Of a stretch of 64,000 nt of DNA, positions 8,951-18,377 are shown one piece after another. The notes beneath the pieces are model-generated. The model ran no database searches. It was not told the origin of the DNA and worked only from the letters and a program-made list of their open reading frames with translations. The first letter of the stretch is position 1. Every line of letters starts with the position of its first letter. This DNA comes from DATBHW01 sp046704085 (lineage in GTDB: Bacteria > Chloroflexota > Ktedonobacteria > Ktedonobacterales > DATBGS01), in assembly GCA_046704085.1 (NCBI GenBank), contig JBJKSJ010000251.1, positions 15,510 through 79,509 on the forward strand. Direction: 5' to 3'. The translations under genes were made by a program, and so were the position numbers.

Positions 8951-10592
8951 ATTGGTTGGCAGGTGCCTGAGCTTGCGGCATGGCTGCGACAGGTAATAGT
9001 GTGCTGGCAGGCATCGGTGCGCCTACTGGTAGCTTAGGCTGGGTAGACCACAAGAACCGTGTCAAAACCAGTGTTATCCCCACGAGCAAGGGCAATAATT
9101 GCCAGATGCCAGGGAGGCCAAAGAGTTCGCCCCAATTATTATCAAGCTGCGCGTGGGTAAACAGCGGCGCCTCCCTCCAGAAAGCGGACCAGAGTGTGGC
9201 AGCAGAGAGCGCAGGATGCTCTGGGTTGGGCTGGATGCCCAGCAGTAGGGGCAGCACCCGCTGAGTCAGAGGAGCATCAAAGCGTGGATCGTTAAGCGGA
9301 AAGACAGCGGTTGCCAGCGTGACGATGGCGATAGAGCAGCCAATCAAGATGGAGGCAACGCTTCTGACCCACCCCCGCTGCTGGAGGACTGGCGCGATGG
9401 GCATGATGAGAAACGGGAGCGCGGGGATAAAGTGACGTGGCCCCAGACTGTAGCCCCCGTCCCAGGCATAGTAAGAGATCACAAAAAGGAAATAAATAAT
9501 CACGATGCTTAGCCAGAGCGTTGCCTCGCTGCGCCAGGCGCGCTGGCGGAAGAGCAGCACGAAGCCGGGGAACGCGAGCAGCAGGAAAGGGGAAAGCAAG
9601 AACAACCCTCGATAGGGTCCAAACGTCGTTTGCAAGAGGGCGTCCAGATGGGGCGCCGTTATCCCCAGGAGTCCCTGCGATTGCCCAACCCGGAACGCTT
9701 CTGGGCCTGCCAGGTTGGCGTAACCCTGGTTGAAAGGACCACCAAAGCAGAGCGTATTATAAAGGGCAAGAATTACGAGCGAGGGCAGTGATCCCAGGCC
9801 AAGAAGTACTATCGGGCGGAGACGGCGCGCATGGTAGATGGCGTAGATAGCCAGGCAGCCGACGATGAGGGCGGTGGGATACTCGGTAATGACGGCATAG
9901 CCTGCGAGAAGCCCAGCGGTGAGATAATGCCGCTCCGAGAGTGTGCCCTGCCGGATGCGAAATAAGAGATAGAACGTGGCGAACAGCAGCAGAGCGACCA
10001 TCTGGTGGCTGAAAAAGACTGTCGAGAAGGCAAAGGCAATCGTTCCCAGCCCGTAGCCAAGGGTTAATACGAGGCGCCCGCGAAGGCCAAGCCCCAGATA
10101 GGCCAGGAAACGAAACAGCAGGCCACCAAGCAGAGCAGAGGGCAGACCAACCAGCAAGAGAGTGATGAGGTAGCGCGCGAGAAAATCATTGCGGTTTTCA
10201 TCAGACGTGCTGAGCAGTGAAAGGTAGGTAGTCTTTCCCTGGTAAAGAGCCAGTTTTACCAAAAGGTAGGCTGGAACTGCCAGGAGTGAACTTCCTGGAG
10301 CTTTATCGCTATAATAATGCCCGTTATAGGCGGCCTTATCTCCGGTATACTGTGCGTAGGGATCGATGTTCAGTTGGCCTCGGTCCACAATACTGGCGGT
10401 CAGAAAGATACGGGTATCGGGGTTCCACAAGGCTCCGCGTGGAATGAAGTAACAATAGGCCAGAAAAAGAATGAGGATCACGCTTCCGGCTCCGGCGCCT
10501 TGCCGTTTCCGGCGCTTTTGAGTCGAGGGGACCGTCTGCGTGGCAGTATGCTGCGCCATGTTTTGCTTCGTCCTGTGTTGTTCCTGGGCCAT
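8805..10592 (-). CDS. Multi-spanning membrane protein, glycosyltransferase 39-like
   Basis: A hydrophobic protein of ~595 residues with about 11-12 membrane segments. The first extracytoplasmic loop after helix 1 contains WNPDTRIFLTASIVDRG and a GHYYSDKAPGSS block, typical of uncharacterised Chloroflexota/Actinobacteria proteins annotated as GT39/ArnT-like dolichyl-mannosyltransferases. A charged Pro-rich cytoplasmic tail of ~60 residues follows the last helix and is encoded opposite the end of the kinase gene. Start choices are ATG at 10592 or 10559; neither has a strong ribosome site. A role in envelope glycosylation is inferred only from family topology. Confidence 0.75.
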   Translation of the reverse strand: MAQEQHRTKQNMAQHTATQTVPSTQKRRKRQGAGAGSVILILFLAYCYFIPRGALWNPDTRIFLTASIVDRGQLNIDPYAQYTGDKAAYNGHYYSDKAPGSSLLAVPAYLLVKLALYQGKTTYLSLLSTSDENRNDFLARYLITLLLVGLPSALLGGLLFRFLAYLGLGLRGRLVLTLGYGLGTIAFAFSTVFFSHQMVALLLFATFYLLFRIRQGTLSERHYLTAGLLAGYAVITEYPTALIVGCLAIYAIYHARRLRPIVLLGLGSLPSLVILALYNTLCFGGPFNQGYANLAGPEAFRVGQSQGLLGITAPHLDALLQTTFGPYRGLFLLSPFLLLAFPGFVLLFRQRAWRSEATLWLSIVIIYFLFVISYYAWDGGYSLGPRHFIPALPFLIMPIAPVLQQRGWVRSVASILIGCSIAIVTLATAVFPLNDPRFDAPLTQRVLPLLLGIQPNPEHPALSAATLWSAFWREAPLFTHAQLDNNWGELFGLPGIWQLLPLLVGITLVLTRFLWSTQPKLPVGAPMPASTLLPVAAMPQAQAPANQFRETPMLPGDAAGQPADDQPDPFESADERADPSSSPHSAHPASPETHY

Positions 10593-10833
10593 ACTGGCGC
10601 GTAGTATAGGATAGACGGGCAACTGATGCAAGCCAATAGGACTCTCTGACGATCTGTCTCTCTTCTCGATAAACTCCCATGAGATAGCTCTTGCCAGACT
10701 CAGGAAGAGCGGCTATAATAGCATCCCGACTGGCGAACTCTCATGTGCTAGCTCACTTTGTCGGTAGGTGGATCGAGGAGCGGCGGCGCGATGTAGGAGG
10801 GCGCTGGTGATTATTTGAGGAGGAGAATCAATC

Positions 10834-11259
10834 ATGGATTTCAATGGAAATCACGAGTTTGCATTTGGCAGGAGCAAAGTCTACGCGGCATTCTTTGACC
10901 CGAAGATCCTGACTGCTGCGATCCCAGGTTGTGAGAAGGCTGATTGGTCCGATCCGGAGACGTTGGAACTGGTGGTGGAGGTGAACATCCCTGGTATCAA
11001 GGGAACGTATTCGGGTCGCGTGATGGTAACAGATCAGCAAGAGCCAGCGCATTTTAAGCTGAGTGTTCAGCGAGCCTCCGTGCAGGCAAGCGCGACCATT
11101 GATCTCGCCGATGCAGGCGCCAAAACGAATCTGAGCTACAAGGGCGAAGCGAACCTCCTTGGGAAGCTTAAAGTTGCCGATAATATAGTGGGCGCCCAGG
11201 CTGTGAAAGTGCTGCTCGGCCAGTTTTTTAAGGGCATAGAAAAGCAAATCGCTGGTTAA
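10834..11259 (+). CDS. CoxG/SRPBCC family protein
   Basis: A 141-residue START-like protein of the carbon-monoxide dehydrogenase subunit G (CoxG) family. Features are the opening MDFNGNHEF strand, the FDPKILTAAIPGCEK block, the V.V.IPGIKGTYSGRV centre and the C-terminal helix ending in FKGIEKQI. CoxG proteins help dock or mature molybdenum hydroxylases at the membrane; other members are of unknown role. It has a strong site, GAGGAGGAG, upstream and is followed by two hairpins, so it appears monocistronic. No CO dehydrogenase is adjacent, though a molybdenum hydroxylase lies at 32-35 kb. Confidence 0.85.
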   Translation: MDFNGNHEFAFGRSKVYAAFFDPKILTAAIPGCEKADWSDPETLELVVEVNIPGIKGTYSGRVMVTDQQEPAHFKLSVQRASVQASATIDLADAGAKTNLSYKGEANLLGKLKVADNIVGAQAVKVLLGQFFKGIEKQIAG

Positions 11260-11280
11260 GCCCGCTCTTTGTCTCTGGCG

Positions 11281-11360
11281 CTGCCGGAGGCGAAGGATTG
11301 CCGCTCCGGCAGGAAATAGAGGAGGGAGAAGCGCCGATGCCCTCTATCTGGCGCTTCTCC
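11281..11360 (+). terminator. Tandem hairpins after coxG-like gene
   Basis: Two perfect inverted repeats lie in tandem: CTGCCGGAG at 11281-11289 pairing with 11304-11312, and GGAGAAGCGCC at 11325-11335 pairing with 11350-11360. The second is followed by TGGTATATTT. Together they probably end transcription of the CoxG-like gene. Confidence 0.6.
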
Positions 11361-11520
11361 TGGTATATTTAGAATAGGACAGAGAGCTTGCAAAGCTCTT
11401 GTCCAGATGACTGGCAGGCAAGGGTTCTTGATTCTCCCTTCGGCTTGACCGACACAAGAAGACTCCCCTGTCTGCTTCTTGGGTGTTCTTCTATGTCGGC
11501 CCTTTCCTGACACGCAAAGT

Positions 11521-12633
11521 TTAACCGCTCCCTTGCTTCTCCGTGAGCTTGTTGGAGATTGACTCGCTGAGATGGCTCCGAATCGCTTCTCCAAGTTGAT
11601 GGGTGGTTGATGAGCCCCCCAAATCGGGTGTCCTCACCTGCCCGGAGGCCAGTACTTCCTCAATGGCCAGCAAGAGGGTTGCCCCTGCCTCGCGCTCGCC
11701 CAGAAAGTCCAGCAGGAGTTGGCCCGACCAGATCGAGGCTATCGGATTAGCGATGCCTTTGCCTGCGATGTCAGGGGCCGAACCGTGAATGGCTTGAAAG
11801 AGGCTGGGATAGCGCCGCGTGGGATTGAGATTGGCACTAGGCGCCAGCCCTAGACTACCCGCCACGGACGCGCCCAGATCGGTGAGAATGTCTCCAAAGA
11901 GGTTGGAGGCCACGATCACATCGAGGCTCTCTGGCTGGGAGACCATTCGTGCCGCCAGGGAGTCGATGAGTTGCTGCTCGTGGGCGATGTCTGGATACTC
12001 GGTTGCTACCTGCTGGAACACCTCGTCCCAGAAGACCATCAAGTATTGCAGGCTATTGGATTTGGTGGCGCTCGTTAACCTGGTGCGCTGGTGCTGACGG
12101 GCATACTCAAAGGCATAGCGGATGATCCGCTCGGTGCCCGTGCGTGTAAAGACACTTGATTGAATTGCCACCTCCGCTGGCGTGCCTTGATGCAGGCGCC
12201 CGCCAATCCCAGCGTACTCGCCTTCGGTGTTCTCGCGGATGCAGATCATGTCGATCTCGCGCTGGCCTTTGCCCGAGAGAGGGCTCTGGACACCCGGCAC
12301 CAGGCGCAGCGGGCGGAGATTGACGTATTGGTCGAAGCCCTGGCGGATGGGCAAAAGTAAGCCCCAGAGGGTGAGATGGTCTGGCACGCGCGGGTCGCCA
12401 ACAGGGCCAAGCAGGATGCCGTCAAAGCCGCCACGTTCCAGTAGTGCCAGTCCATCTCTAGGCATCAGAGCGCCTTCCCGTAGATAGCGCTCAGTTCCCC
12501 AGTCAAACTGCTCGGTTTCCAGACGAAAGCCGCCATGCAGTTCAGCGAGAATCTCCAGAGTCTGAACGCTCTCTGGGATGACCTCTGGCCCGATGCCGTC
12601 GCCTGGAAGGACGGCGAGGTGATAGTGACGCAT
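11521..12633 (-). CDS. Isocitrate/isopropylmalate dehydrogenase family (tartrate/D-malate type)
   Basis: NAD-dependent beta-decarboxylating dehydrogenase of 370 residues. The N-terminus LAVLPGDGIGPEVIPE and the C-terminal AIHGSAPDIAGKGIANPIA and NLFGDILTDLGA blocks carry the metal and cofactor residues of the family. The substrate loop reads LLLPIRQGFDQYVNLRPLR, and the central IRENTEGEYAGIGG is more like tartrate/D-malate dehydrogenase than LeuB, whose leucine-biosynthesis neighbours are absent. GAGGAACC precedes the ATG. Substrate could be D-malate, tartrate or isopropylmalate. Confidence 0.88.
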   Translation of the reverse strand: MRHYHLAVLPGDGIGPEVIPESVQTLEILAELHGGFRLETEQFDWGTERYLREGALMPRDGLALLERGGFDGILLGPVGDPRVPDHLTLWGLLLPIRQGFDQYVNLRPLRLVPGVQSPLSGKGQREIDMICIRENTEGEYAGIGGRLHQGTPAEVAIQSSVFTRTGTERIIRYAFEYARQHQRTRLTSATKSNSLQYLMVFWDEVFQQVATEYPDIAHEQQLIDSLAARMVSQPESLDVIVASNLFGDILTDLGASVAGSLGLAPSANLNPTRRYPSLFQAIHGSAPDIAGKGIANPIASIWSGQLLLDFLGEREAGATLLLAIEEVLASGQVRTPDLGGSSTTHQLGEAIRSHLSESISNKLTEKQGSG

Positions 12634-12801
12634 GGTTCCTCGTGCCTTTCATGCAGGCTGACGAGTACGCACCTGTGATGCTGACTCTTGAAATCTCCGG
12701 TTGCTGGGGTGGAGGAGACAAGAGCAGAGTGGGTGGGTACTCATTATTCTAGCCGATCATCAGCAGTAATGCATATGGTGGTCTATTGGTGCAACTTATC
12801 G

Positions 12802-13456
12802 TTACCACTTTGAGAGAGAAACAGGATCCGTCTGTTTTGTGGCGCACAAATAAGCTGATAGACTCAGTAGGGAGTGGATGAATTTGGCAGCCTCCCTTTC
12901 ACTTTCTCCAGAGAGCCTCTGGCTCCCCGGCTCGACTGGCTGGCCTGCCTGAGCGCCAGCGGTGACAGTGACAGTTAGGTTGAAGATAGCCACCACACAG
13001 GTTGCTGAGGTCCCCTGGCAAATGCCTATTGCCCAGGAATTGCAGCCGCACTGCTCCGACCTGTTGGGCCGTGAAGCGCCAGACGCAGCTTTCGCCGAGG
13101 GCATCCAGGTAGCCAGCGGGCGTCTCCAGGGTCAACGCGGGCGCGACGGCCTGGGTGCGCAGTTGCCAGGTCCAGGGGCCATACAAAGCGATTTCCAGCG
13201 TCTGAGTCGGCTGCAAAGTCAGCGTCGTCGGCGCGATGGAGGGCGGGTTGTAGCATACCACCTGGGTGGGCGGAGACGGCCTGGTGACGTTGCTCGCTGA
13301 GGAGGGGCAGGTTGGGCCAACGGCGACTGGGCTGGGCTGGCGCGCCTGCATGAGCAAGGCGCCACCTGCACCGCCGACCACGAGGGCCAGCAGCAGCAGG
13401 AGGGATACGAGCCAGGGATGCACTCTGTCGCGATGCGACGTGGTGGTTTCTCGCAT
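12802..13456 (-). pseudogene. Frameshifted membrane-anchored secreted protein
   Basis: A short cytoplasmic N-terminus, one membrane segment (WLVSLLLLLALVVGGAGGALLM) and an extracytoplasmic Ser/Pro-rich stretch lead into a beta-rich domain. The opening frame runs from the ATG at 13456 (AAAGGAG seven bases upstream) and loses sense after VRLQFLG. The natural continuation (GICQGTSATCVVAIF then NLTVTVTAG) is in the next frame and ends at 12802. One missing base in the GGGC near 13031-13035 explains this. The outer domain resembles small Ig-like or chagasin-type folds, a weak call. It is either a recent pseudogene or a base-call error. Confidence 0.6.
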
Positions 13457-13928
13457 GGGCAGGCTCCTTTCAGATGACAGGCGAGAGTTCGCAGATGCAC
13501 CCCTTCTCAAGAAATCGCTCTACGCCCCCGCCTGGTTCCCATCAGGCGGTGAAAAAGCTCACACTCTGCGATGTGAGAACCCAGGATGGGGTTTTTGTAC
13601 AGCCTCTCGCATTGATGTACAATAATGGGCGAGAACTCTATGTAGGCATAGCAGAGGATGAAAGTGCTGCTGGAGGAGATGAAGGAACCGCAAACGAGAT
13701 CATCGGTTCACTGCCGTGATTGCAACACCATCCTGCGACGGAAACACTCTAAGTGCCGTGCGCCTAGAGCCTTCATGTGGTCAGCGGGAGCATGCTCTGG
13801 TCAACAGGTGCTGAAGCTAGCTGCGATTGACACCAACTGTTCTTGCCGCGCTTCACATTCTCCGGCATTGCAGGTGCACCATGCGGAAGGATGTCTTTGA
13901 CAAGCTTCGTGAGTAGAGGAGCATTCTC
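13457..13928. other. Intergenic stretch, no supported gene
   Basis: Short frames occur on both strands (for example 13658-13900 with two CxxC-like pairs), but none has a convincing ribosome site, family resemblance or neighbour logic. The stretch presumably holds promoters for the leftward membrane protein and the rightward aldo/keto reductase. Confidence 0.4.
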
Positions 13929-14798
13929 ATGACGATAGCAACACAGCCCTTTGGTCGGACCAGCCATTTGAGTACGTGTACCATCTTTGGCGCGGCTGCC
14001 CTGAGCCACGTCAACCAGGGGGAAGCTGATCGCACCTTCGACCTCCTCGTGCGCTATGGGGTGAACCATATTGATGTGGCCGCCAGTTATGGCGACGCGG
14101 AGCTGCGTCTTGCGCCCTGGCTGGCGAAGCATCGCTCCCAGTTCTATGTGGCGACGAAGACTGGGAAGCGCACGGCCAAGGAGGCGAGAGAGGAACTTGA
14201 GCGTTCTTTAGAGCGGATGAGGATCGACGCTATCGATCTCTGGCAACTGCACAATCTGGCGGACCCGATTGACTGGGACACGGCGCTCAGCCCAGGGGGA
14301 GCGATTGAGGCAGCGGTCGAGGCAAAGCAGCAGGGGCTGATTCGGGCGATTGGTGTGACCGGGCATGGTCTCCAGATTGCTGCGACCCACCGACGCAGCC
14401 TGGAGCGATTTGACTTCGATGCCGTCCTTTTGCCGTACAACTTCCTCACGCTGCAAAATCCCTACTATGCGGCCAACTTCCAGGAGGTGCTTGCGACCTG
14501 TCAGCAGCGTCAGGTAGCTGTGCAGACGATCAAATCCATTGCCTACAAGCCCTGGATGGGCCGCCCACACACGCGGGCGGTCTGGTATGAGCCGTTAGAA
14601 GTCCAGGCGGATATTGACCTGGCGGTGCATTGGGTATTGAAGCAACCTGGCATTTTTCTCAACACCGTTGGGGATATTCACCTGCTGCCACGAGTGCTTG
14701 AGGCTGCCAGCCGCTTCCAGGCAGAGGCTCCTGGTCCAACTGATGACGAGATGCGTGCCCTGGTTGCGCAGCGCGGGATGGAGCCCCTCTTTGTCTAG
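13929..14798 (+). CDS. Aldo/keto reductase
   Basis: A 289-residue (beta/alpha)8 NADPH oxidoreductase. The catalytic tetrad is visible as Asp and Tyr in HIDVAASYGDAE, Lys in VATKTGK and His in DLWQLHNL. The family block GLIRAIGVTGHG follows. The C-terminal NADP-binding segment is less canonical, ending with LNTVGDIHLLPRVLEAAS. GAGGAG lies upstream of the ATG. The next gene on the same strand is an M20 peptidase 188 bases on; a functional link is not evident. Confidence 0.9.
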   Translation: MTIATQPFGRTSHLSTCTIFGAAALSHVNQGEADRTFDLLVRYGVNHIDVAASYGDAELRLAPWLAKHRSQFYVATKTGKRTAKEAREELERSLERMRIDAIDLWQLHNLADPIDWDTALSPGGAIEAAVEAKQQGLIRAIGVTGHGLQIAATHRRSLERFDFDAVLLPYNFLTLQNPYYAANFQEVLATCQQRQVAVQTIKSIAYKPWMGRPHTRAVWYEPLEVQADIDLAVHWVLKQPGIFLNTVGDIHLLPRVLEAASRFQAEAPGPTDDEMRALVAQRGMEPLFV

Positions 14799-14985
14799 GT
14801 TGCTTGAGAACTGGAGGAACCTCTGCTATGCTGGCGATAGCACTGATGCTTGAGGGCCAGTAAGGTCTGAACTGGCCGCATGCAAAACGTTCGGTCACAC
14901 AGGCGGAGGAACTGGGCTTCGCGGGATGATTGCGTTCAGTTCACTTGCCGCGAAGAGAACGACTCAACGACAGAGGAGCCTGAGG

Positions 14986-16173
14986 ATGCAGACCCAAGAC
15001 TTACTGGCAAAACTGGTATCGATCAACTCAGCCTTTCCTGCGCCTCATCCTACCCCGGATCGGCCAGGAGAGCAGGCGCTTGGTGTCTTCGTCGAACAAT
15101 GGCTCAAAGAGGCCGGGTTCGCCGTCCACCGGCAGGCTGTTGTTGGGGACCGCTTCAATGTGCTGGCCGAGAAAGGCCAGGGCACACAAGCACTCCTGTT
15201 TTCTGGGCATCTGGATACGGTTCCTGCTGCCAGCGGCTGGACCAGCGATCCGTGGGGACCGCGTGTGGAGGGCGACCGGCTCTATGGCCTGGGCAGTTGC
15301 GATATGAAAGGCGGGCTGTCTGCGCTCTTGCAGGCCGTGGAACACGTTGACCCACAGACGTACCGGCTCAAGCTCGCCTTTCTGGTGGATGAAGAGAATA
15401 TCTCGCAGGGCGCTTATGCGCTGGTCCAATCGGGCTGGCTGCATGATGTGGTGGGGGTGCTAATTCCTGAAATTGGCACATCGAGCGGCCAGCAGCTTGG
15501 TCCGCGCAGGATGACCCTGGGCCGCCAGGGGCGGGTAGATCTGGACATTCAGATTCGTGGCCGCTCGGCGCATGCAGGCCAGGCCGAAGCGGGGGTCAGC
15601 GCCTTGCTGCGTGGCGCCGTGGTGGCCCTGGCCCTGGAGGAGCTGCCGCTGGCAGAGCATCCGCAACTGGGCCGCTCGCGTGCGACAATTCGGAGTTTTG
15701 TCTCCGAGGCCAAGGGACTCTCGATTCCAGACGTAGCGGAACTGCGGATTGATCGTCATCTGGTCCCCCCAGAAACCAGCGAAAGCGTCCGCCAAGAGGT
15801 CGAAGACCTGATTGAGCGTCTGTATCAAGAAGGGAAGTTAGCCTATGACACGGACTTCCCTACCACCGTGAGGGTGCCAGAGCGACTGACCCCTTACCTC
15901 AAGCCGTATGTAATCTCGCCGGCGAACCCGTTTGTTCAGTTAGTAGAGGAGATCATTCGGGAATACCTGGGGTCTGTGACCTACAATTATGCCTCCTCTG
16001 TGGCAGATGAAAATTATTATGGAGCGGACTTAGGGCTGCCCGTCATTGTCCTGGGTCCTGCTGGAGGGAATCACCACGCGCCAGAGGAATGGGTCTGCCT
16101 GTCCAGCCTCGATGAACTGATTGCCATCTATCAGGAAGTCCTCGCTCGCTTCGAGCCCGCCAAGGAGAAATAA
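14986..16173 (+). CDS. M20 family metallopeptidase (ArgE/DapE type)
   Basis: Zinc-dependent amidohydrolase/aminoacylase of 395 residues. Metal ligands sit in SGHLDTVPAA, CDMKGG, VDEENIS and the C-terminal NHHAPEEW; the dimerisation lid begins at GRQGRVDLDIQIRGRSAHAGQ. I start at 14986, where GAGGAGCCTGAGG precedes the ATG; the frame is open to 14926 but those 20 residues look non-family. Likely substrates are N-acyl amino acids or succinyl-diaminopimelate-like compounds. A short inverted repeat (GAGAAG...CTTCTC) follows the stop near 16188. Confidence 0.9.
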   Translation: MQTQDLLAKLVSINSAFPAPHPTPDRPGEQALGVFVEQWLKEAGFAVHRQAVVGDRFNVLAEKGQGTQALLFSGHLDTVPAASGWTSDPWGPRVEGDRLYGLGSCDMKGGLSALLQAVEHVDPQTYRLKLAFLVDEENISQGAYALVQSGWLHDVVGVLIPEIGTSSGQQLGPRRMTLGRQGRVDLDIQIRGRSAHAGQAEAGVSALLRGAVVALALEELPLAEHPQLGRSRATIRSFVSEAKGLSIPDVAELRIDRHLVPPETSESVRQEVEDLIERLYQEGKLAYDTDFPTTVRVPERLTPYLKPYVISPANPFVQLVEEIIREYLGSVTYNYASSVADENYYGADLGLPVIVLGPAGGNHHAPEEWVCLSSLDELIAIYQEVLARFEPAKEK

Positions 16174-16198
16174 GAGACGGCCTGGCGAGAAGGTGGAG

Positions 16199-17308
16199 GC
16201 TTCTCACCAGACCTTCTCTTCAACACACACAAGGGCAGCTTGGGGACCTTCCACCTTCCTATTAGGGTTGGTTCTGGGGCAAGTCATCGCCGGGCCAATC
16301 AGTGACTTGTTTGGGCGTCGTCTTCCACTCTGCGTAGGGGGCGCCACCTATGCGCTAGCCTCCTTGTTCTGTGCAATCGTGCCTTCAGTGACCTTACTCA
16401 TTCTGCTACGTTTCCTACAAGGTCTGGCCGGGGCAGCAGGCATCGTCATTGGGCGGGGCCATTGTGCGCGACCTGTAATCCGGACTGGCAGTAGCCCGAT
16501 TCTTATCTCTGCTTATGGTTGTGAATGGCCTCGCGCCCATCCTTGCCCCCATTATTGTGGGCCAACTGCTTCGCTTCACCTCCTGGCGTGGCGTGTTCGT
16601 CACGCTCACTATCATAGGCATCGTGCTGCTCCTCGTCACTGCCTTCGGCCTGGGAGAATTACTGCCAGCAGACCACCATCAGAAGGGCGGTATCCCGTCC
16701 ATCTTGCCCACCTTCTGGCGGCTGCTCACTGATCGTTCTTTTGTTGGGTACGCGCTCGCTTGTGGCCTGGCCTTCGCTGCCGTGTTTGCCTTTATCTCCG
16801 GATCGGCCTTTGTACTGCAAGACATCTACGGCGTCTCGCCCCAACTCTTCAGCATCATGTTCGGTGTAAACGCACTTGGTATCGTGATCACCAGCCAGGT
16901 CAACGGGCGACTGGTTGGACGTGTATCGCCATACCGTCTTCTTGCCATCGGCCTGACAGCCACAGCTTGTGGCGGAGCGGCACTGCTGGCTGTCGTCATA
17001 AGTGGTATCGGTCTGGTCGGTGTCCTGCCGTCGCTGTTTGTCGTTGTCGCCAGCATAAGTATCGTCTTGCCCAACGCTACAACGCTGGCGCTTGTCAACT
17101 ACGCCCGCACAGCGGGAAGCGCGTCCGACTTGCGTGGCGTGCTGCAATTCGTCATTGGAGTCTCCGCTGCGCCCCTCGTTGGCATCTGAAAAACCCACAC
17201 AGCCTTACCGATGGGTATCGTCATCGCAGTGCTCGGTGTCTCTGCGCTGGCGGCATTTGTGGTGCTTGGCCGGGCACGCTCAGGCTGCAGCGACGGTGCC
17301 GTTTGACC
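16199..17308 (+). pseudogene. Degraded Bcr/CflA-type MFS multidrug transporter
   Basis: Three reading-frame pieces together give a Bcr/CflA-family drug transporter lacking its first ~35 residues. The first piece has LGLVLGQVIAGPISDLFGRR and RFLQGLAGAAGIVIG; an extra base in the G-rich run near 16455 shifts the frame. The continuation is RAIVRDL-stop(TAA 16476-16478)-SGLAVARF, then VNGLAPILAPIIVGQLLRFTSWRG to a TGA at 17187-17189, after which the same frame continues THTALPMGIVIAVLGV to 17308. A missing start, one frameshift and two nonsense codons make it clearly dead. Confidence 0.85.
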
Positions 17309-17344
17309 TCAAGGGGGAATAATGTTCATGAACATGCTAACGCT

Positions 17345-18087
17345 ATGAATATATTGCTGCTCAAGCTGCTGCTCACTCCAATGCTGATTGGAGTAGCCAG
17401 CCTGGCGGGTCGTCGATGGGGATCAGGGGGAAGTGGCTGGCTCATTGGCCTACCGCTCACATCCGGGCCGGTAGCCCTCTTTCTTGCCCTTGCCCAGAGA
17501 AATGCATTTGCGGCAACAACTGCTACTGGCATCCTGGCCGGAGTCTTTTCAGTAGCCTGCTTCTGCCTGGTCTATAGCTAGCTCGCCTTTCTGTGTGGCT
17601 GGCCGCTCACTTTGTTTACCGGCTGGCTCGTATTTGCCGTTTCCACCTGGGGGCTGGAGCATGTAAGCATGCCGGTAATTCCCATCTATCTTGGGTCATC
17701 GCTGTGCTTGTGCTTGTCCTCTGGTTGTTGCCGGGCAACTCCCAGCAACCTATCAAGGCTGTATCCTCCTGGTGGGACATGCCAGCGCGGATGCTCTTTG
17801 CAACGGCCTTTGTGCTGGGGCTGACAGAACTCGTGCCCCACCAGGGACCGCAACTCAGTGGCTTGATAACTCCGTTCCACATCTTTACTACCATCCTGGC
17901 CGTCTTCACCCATCATTTTCAGGGGAGCGCAGCAGCCACCCCATTACTGCGCGGCGTTCTCCTGGGATTGTTTGCTTTCGCGTCGTTCTTTTTGATCATA
18001 GCGGTGCTGATTCAGCCTGCTCGACTGGCAGCAACGTTTCTCTGCGCCAGCATCGTGGCATTAGGGGGCAGGGATTCTCACTCGTGA
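17345..18087 (+). pseudogene. Degraded integral membrane protein
   Basis: Opens with MNILLLKLLLTPMLIGVASLAGRRWG-like sequence, is interrupted by TAG at 17579-17581, continues in the same frame through LFTGWLVFAVSTWGLEHVSMP, then shifts frame near 17690 into WVIAVLVLVLWLLPG and reads on to 18087. About six to eight hydrophobic segments can be pieced together. I do not recognise the family. It directly follows the dead MFS gene and may once have been its operon partner. Confidence 0.65.
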
Positions 18088-18377
18088 TTCTTCAGCGCTC
18101 AGGCAAGCTTCAGACCAGTCACGTCGAGCCATGAAGAATCGTTGCGCCAGATTGCCGTGCTATCACACGTCCTACGAAGCCGTGCGCCGGGTCATGCACG
18201 CTGCTCGCTAGGAACTGCTGGCGAATGAGGGTGTACCATCAGCCTCTGCTTTCTGAAGACATAGAGAAGTAACCATGACTGCCACTCAAGCTGTGAAGTA
18301 GCCAGCCTCGGTATTACCGATACTAATGCTGAGTTTATGGCGTAAGTAGCAGCTCAGGAGGAAAGCGATGTTATTCA
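18088..18377. other. Non-coding or fully eroded stretch
   Basis: Only short frames with several stops; no resemblance to a family could be read. It continues the decayed 16.2-18.1 kb block. Confidence 0.4.

Noticed and set aside
12802..13456. Programmed ribosomal frameshift in the membrane-anchored protein
   Set aside because: No slippery heptamer or downstream pseudoknot stood out; a simple base loss explains it.
16659..17198. 179-codon minus frame opposite the MFS pseudogene
   Set aside because: Acidic low-complexity complement of membrane helices; not protein-like.
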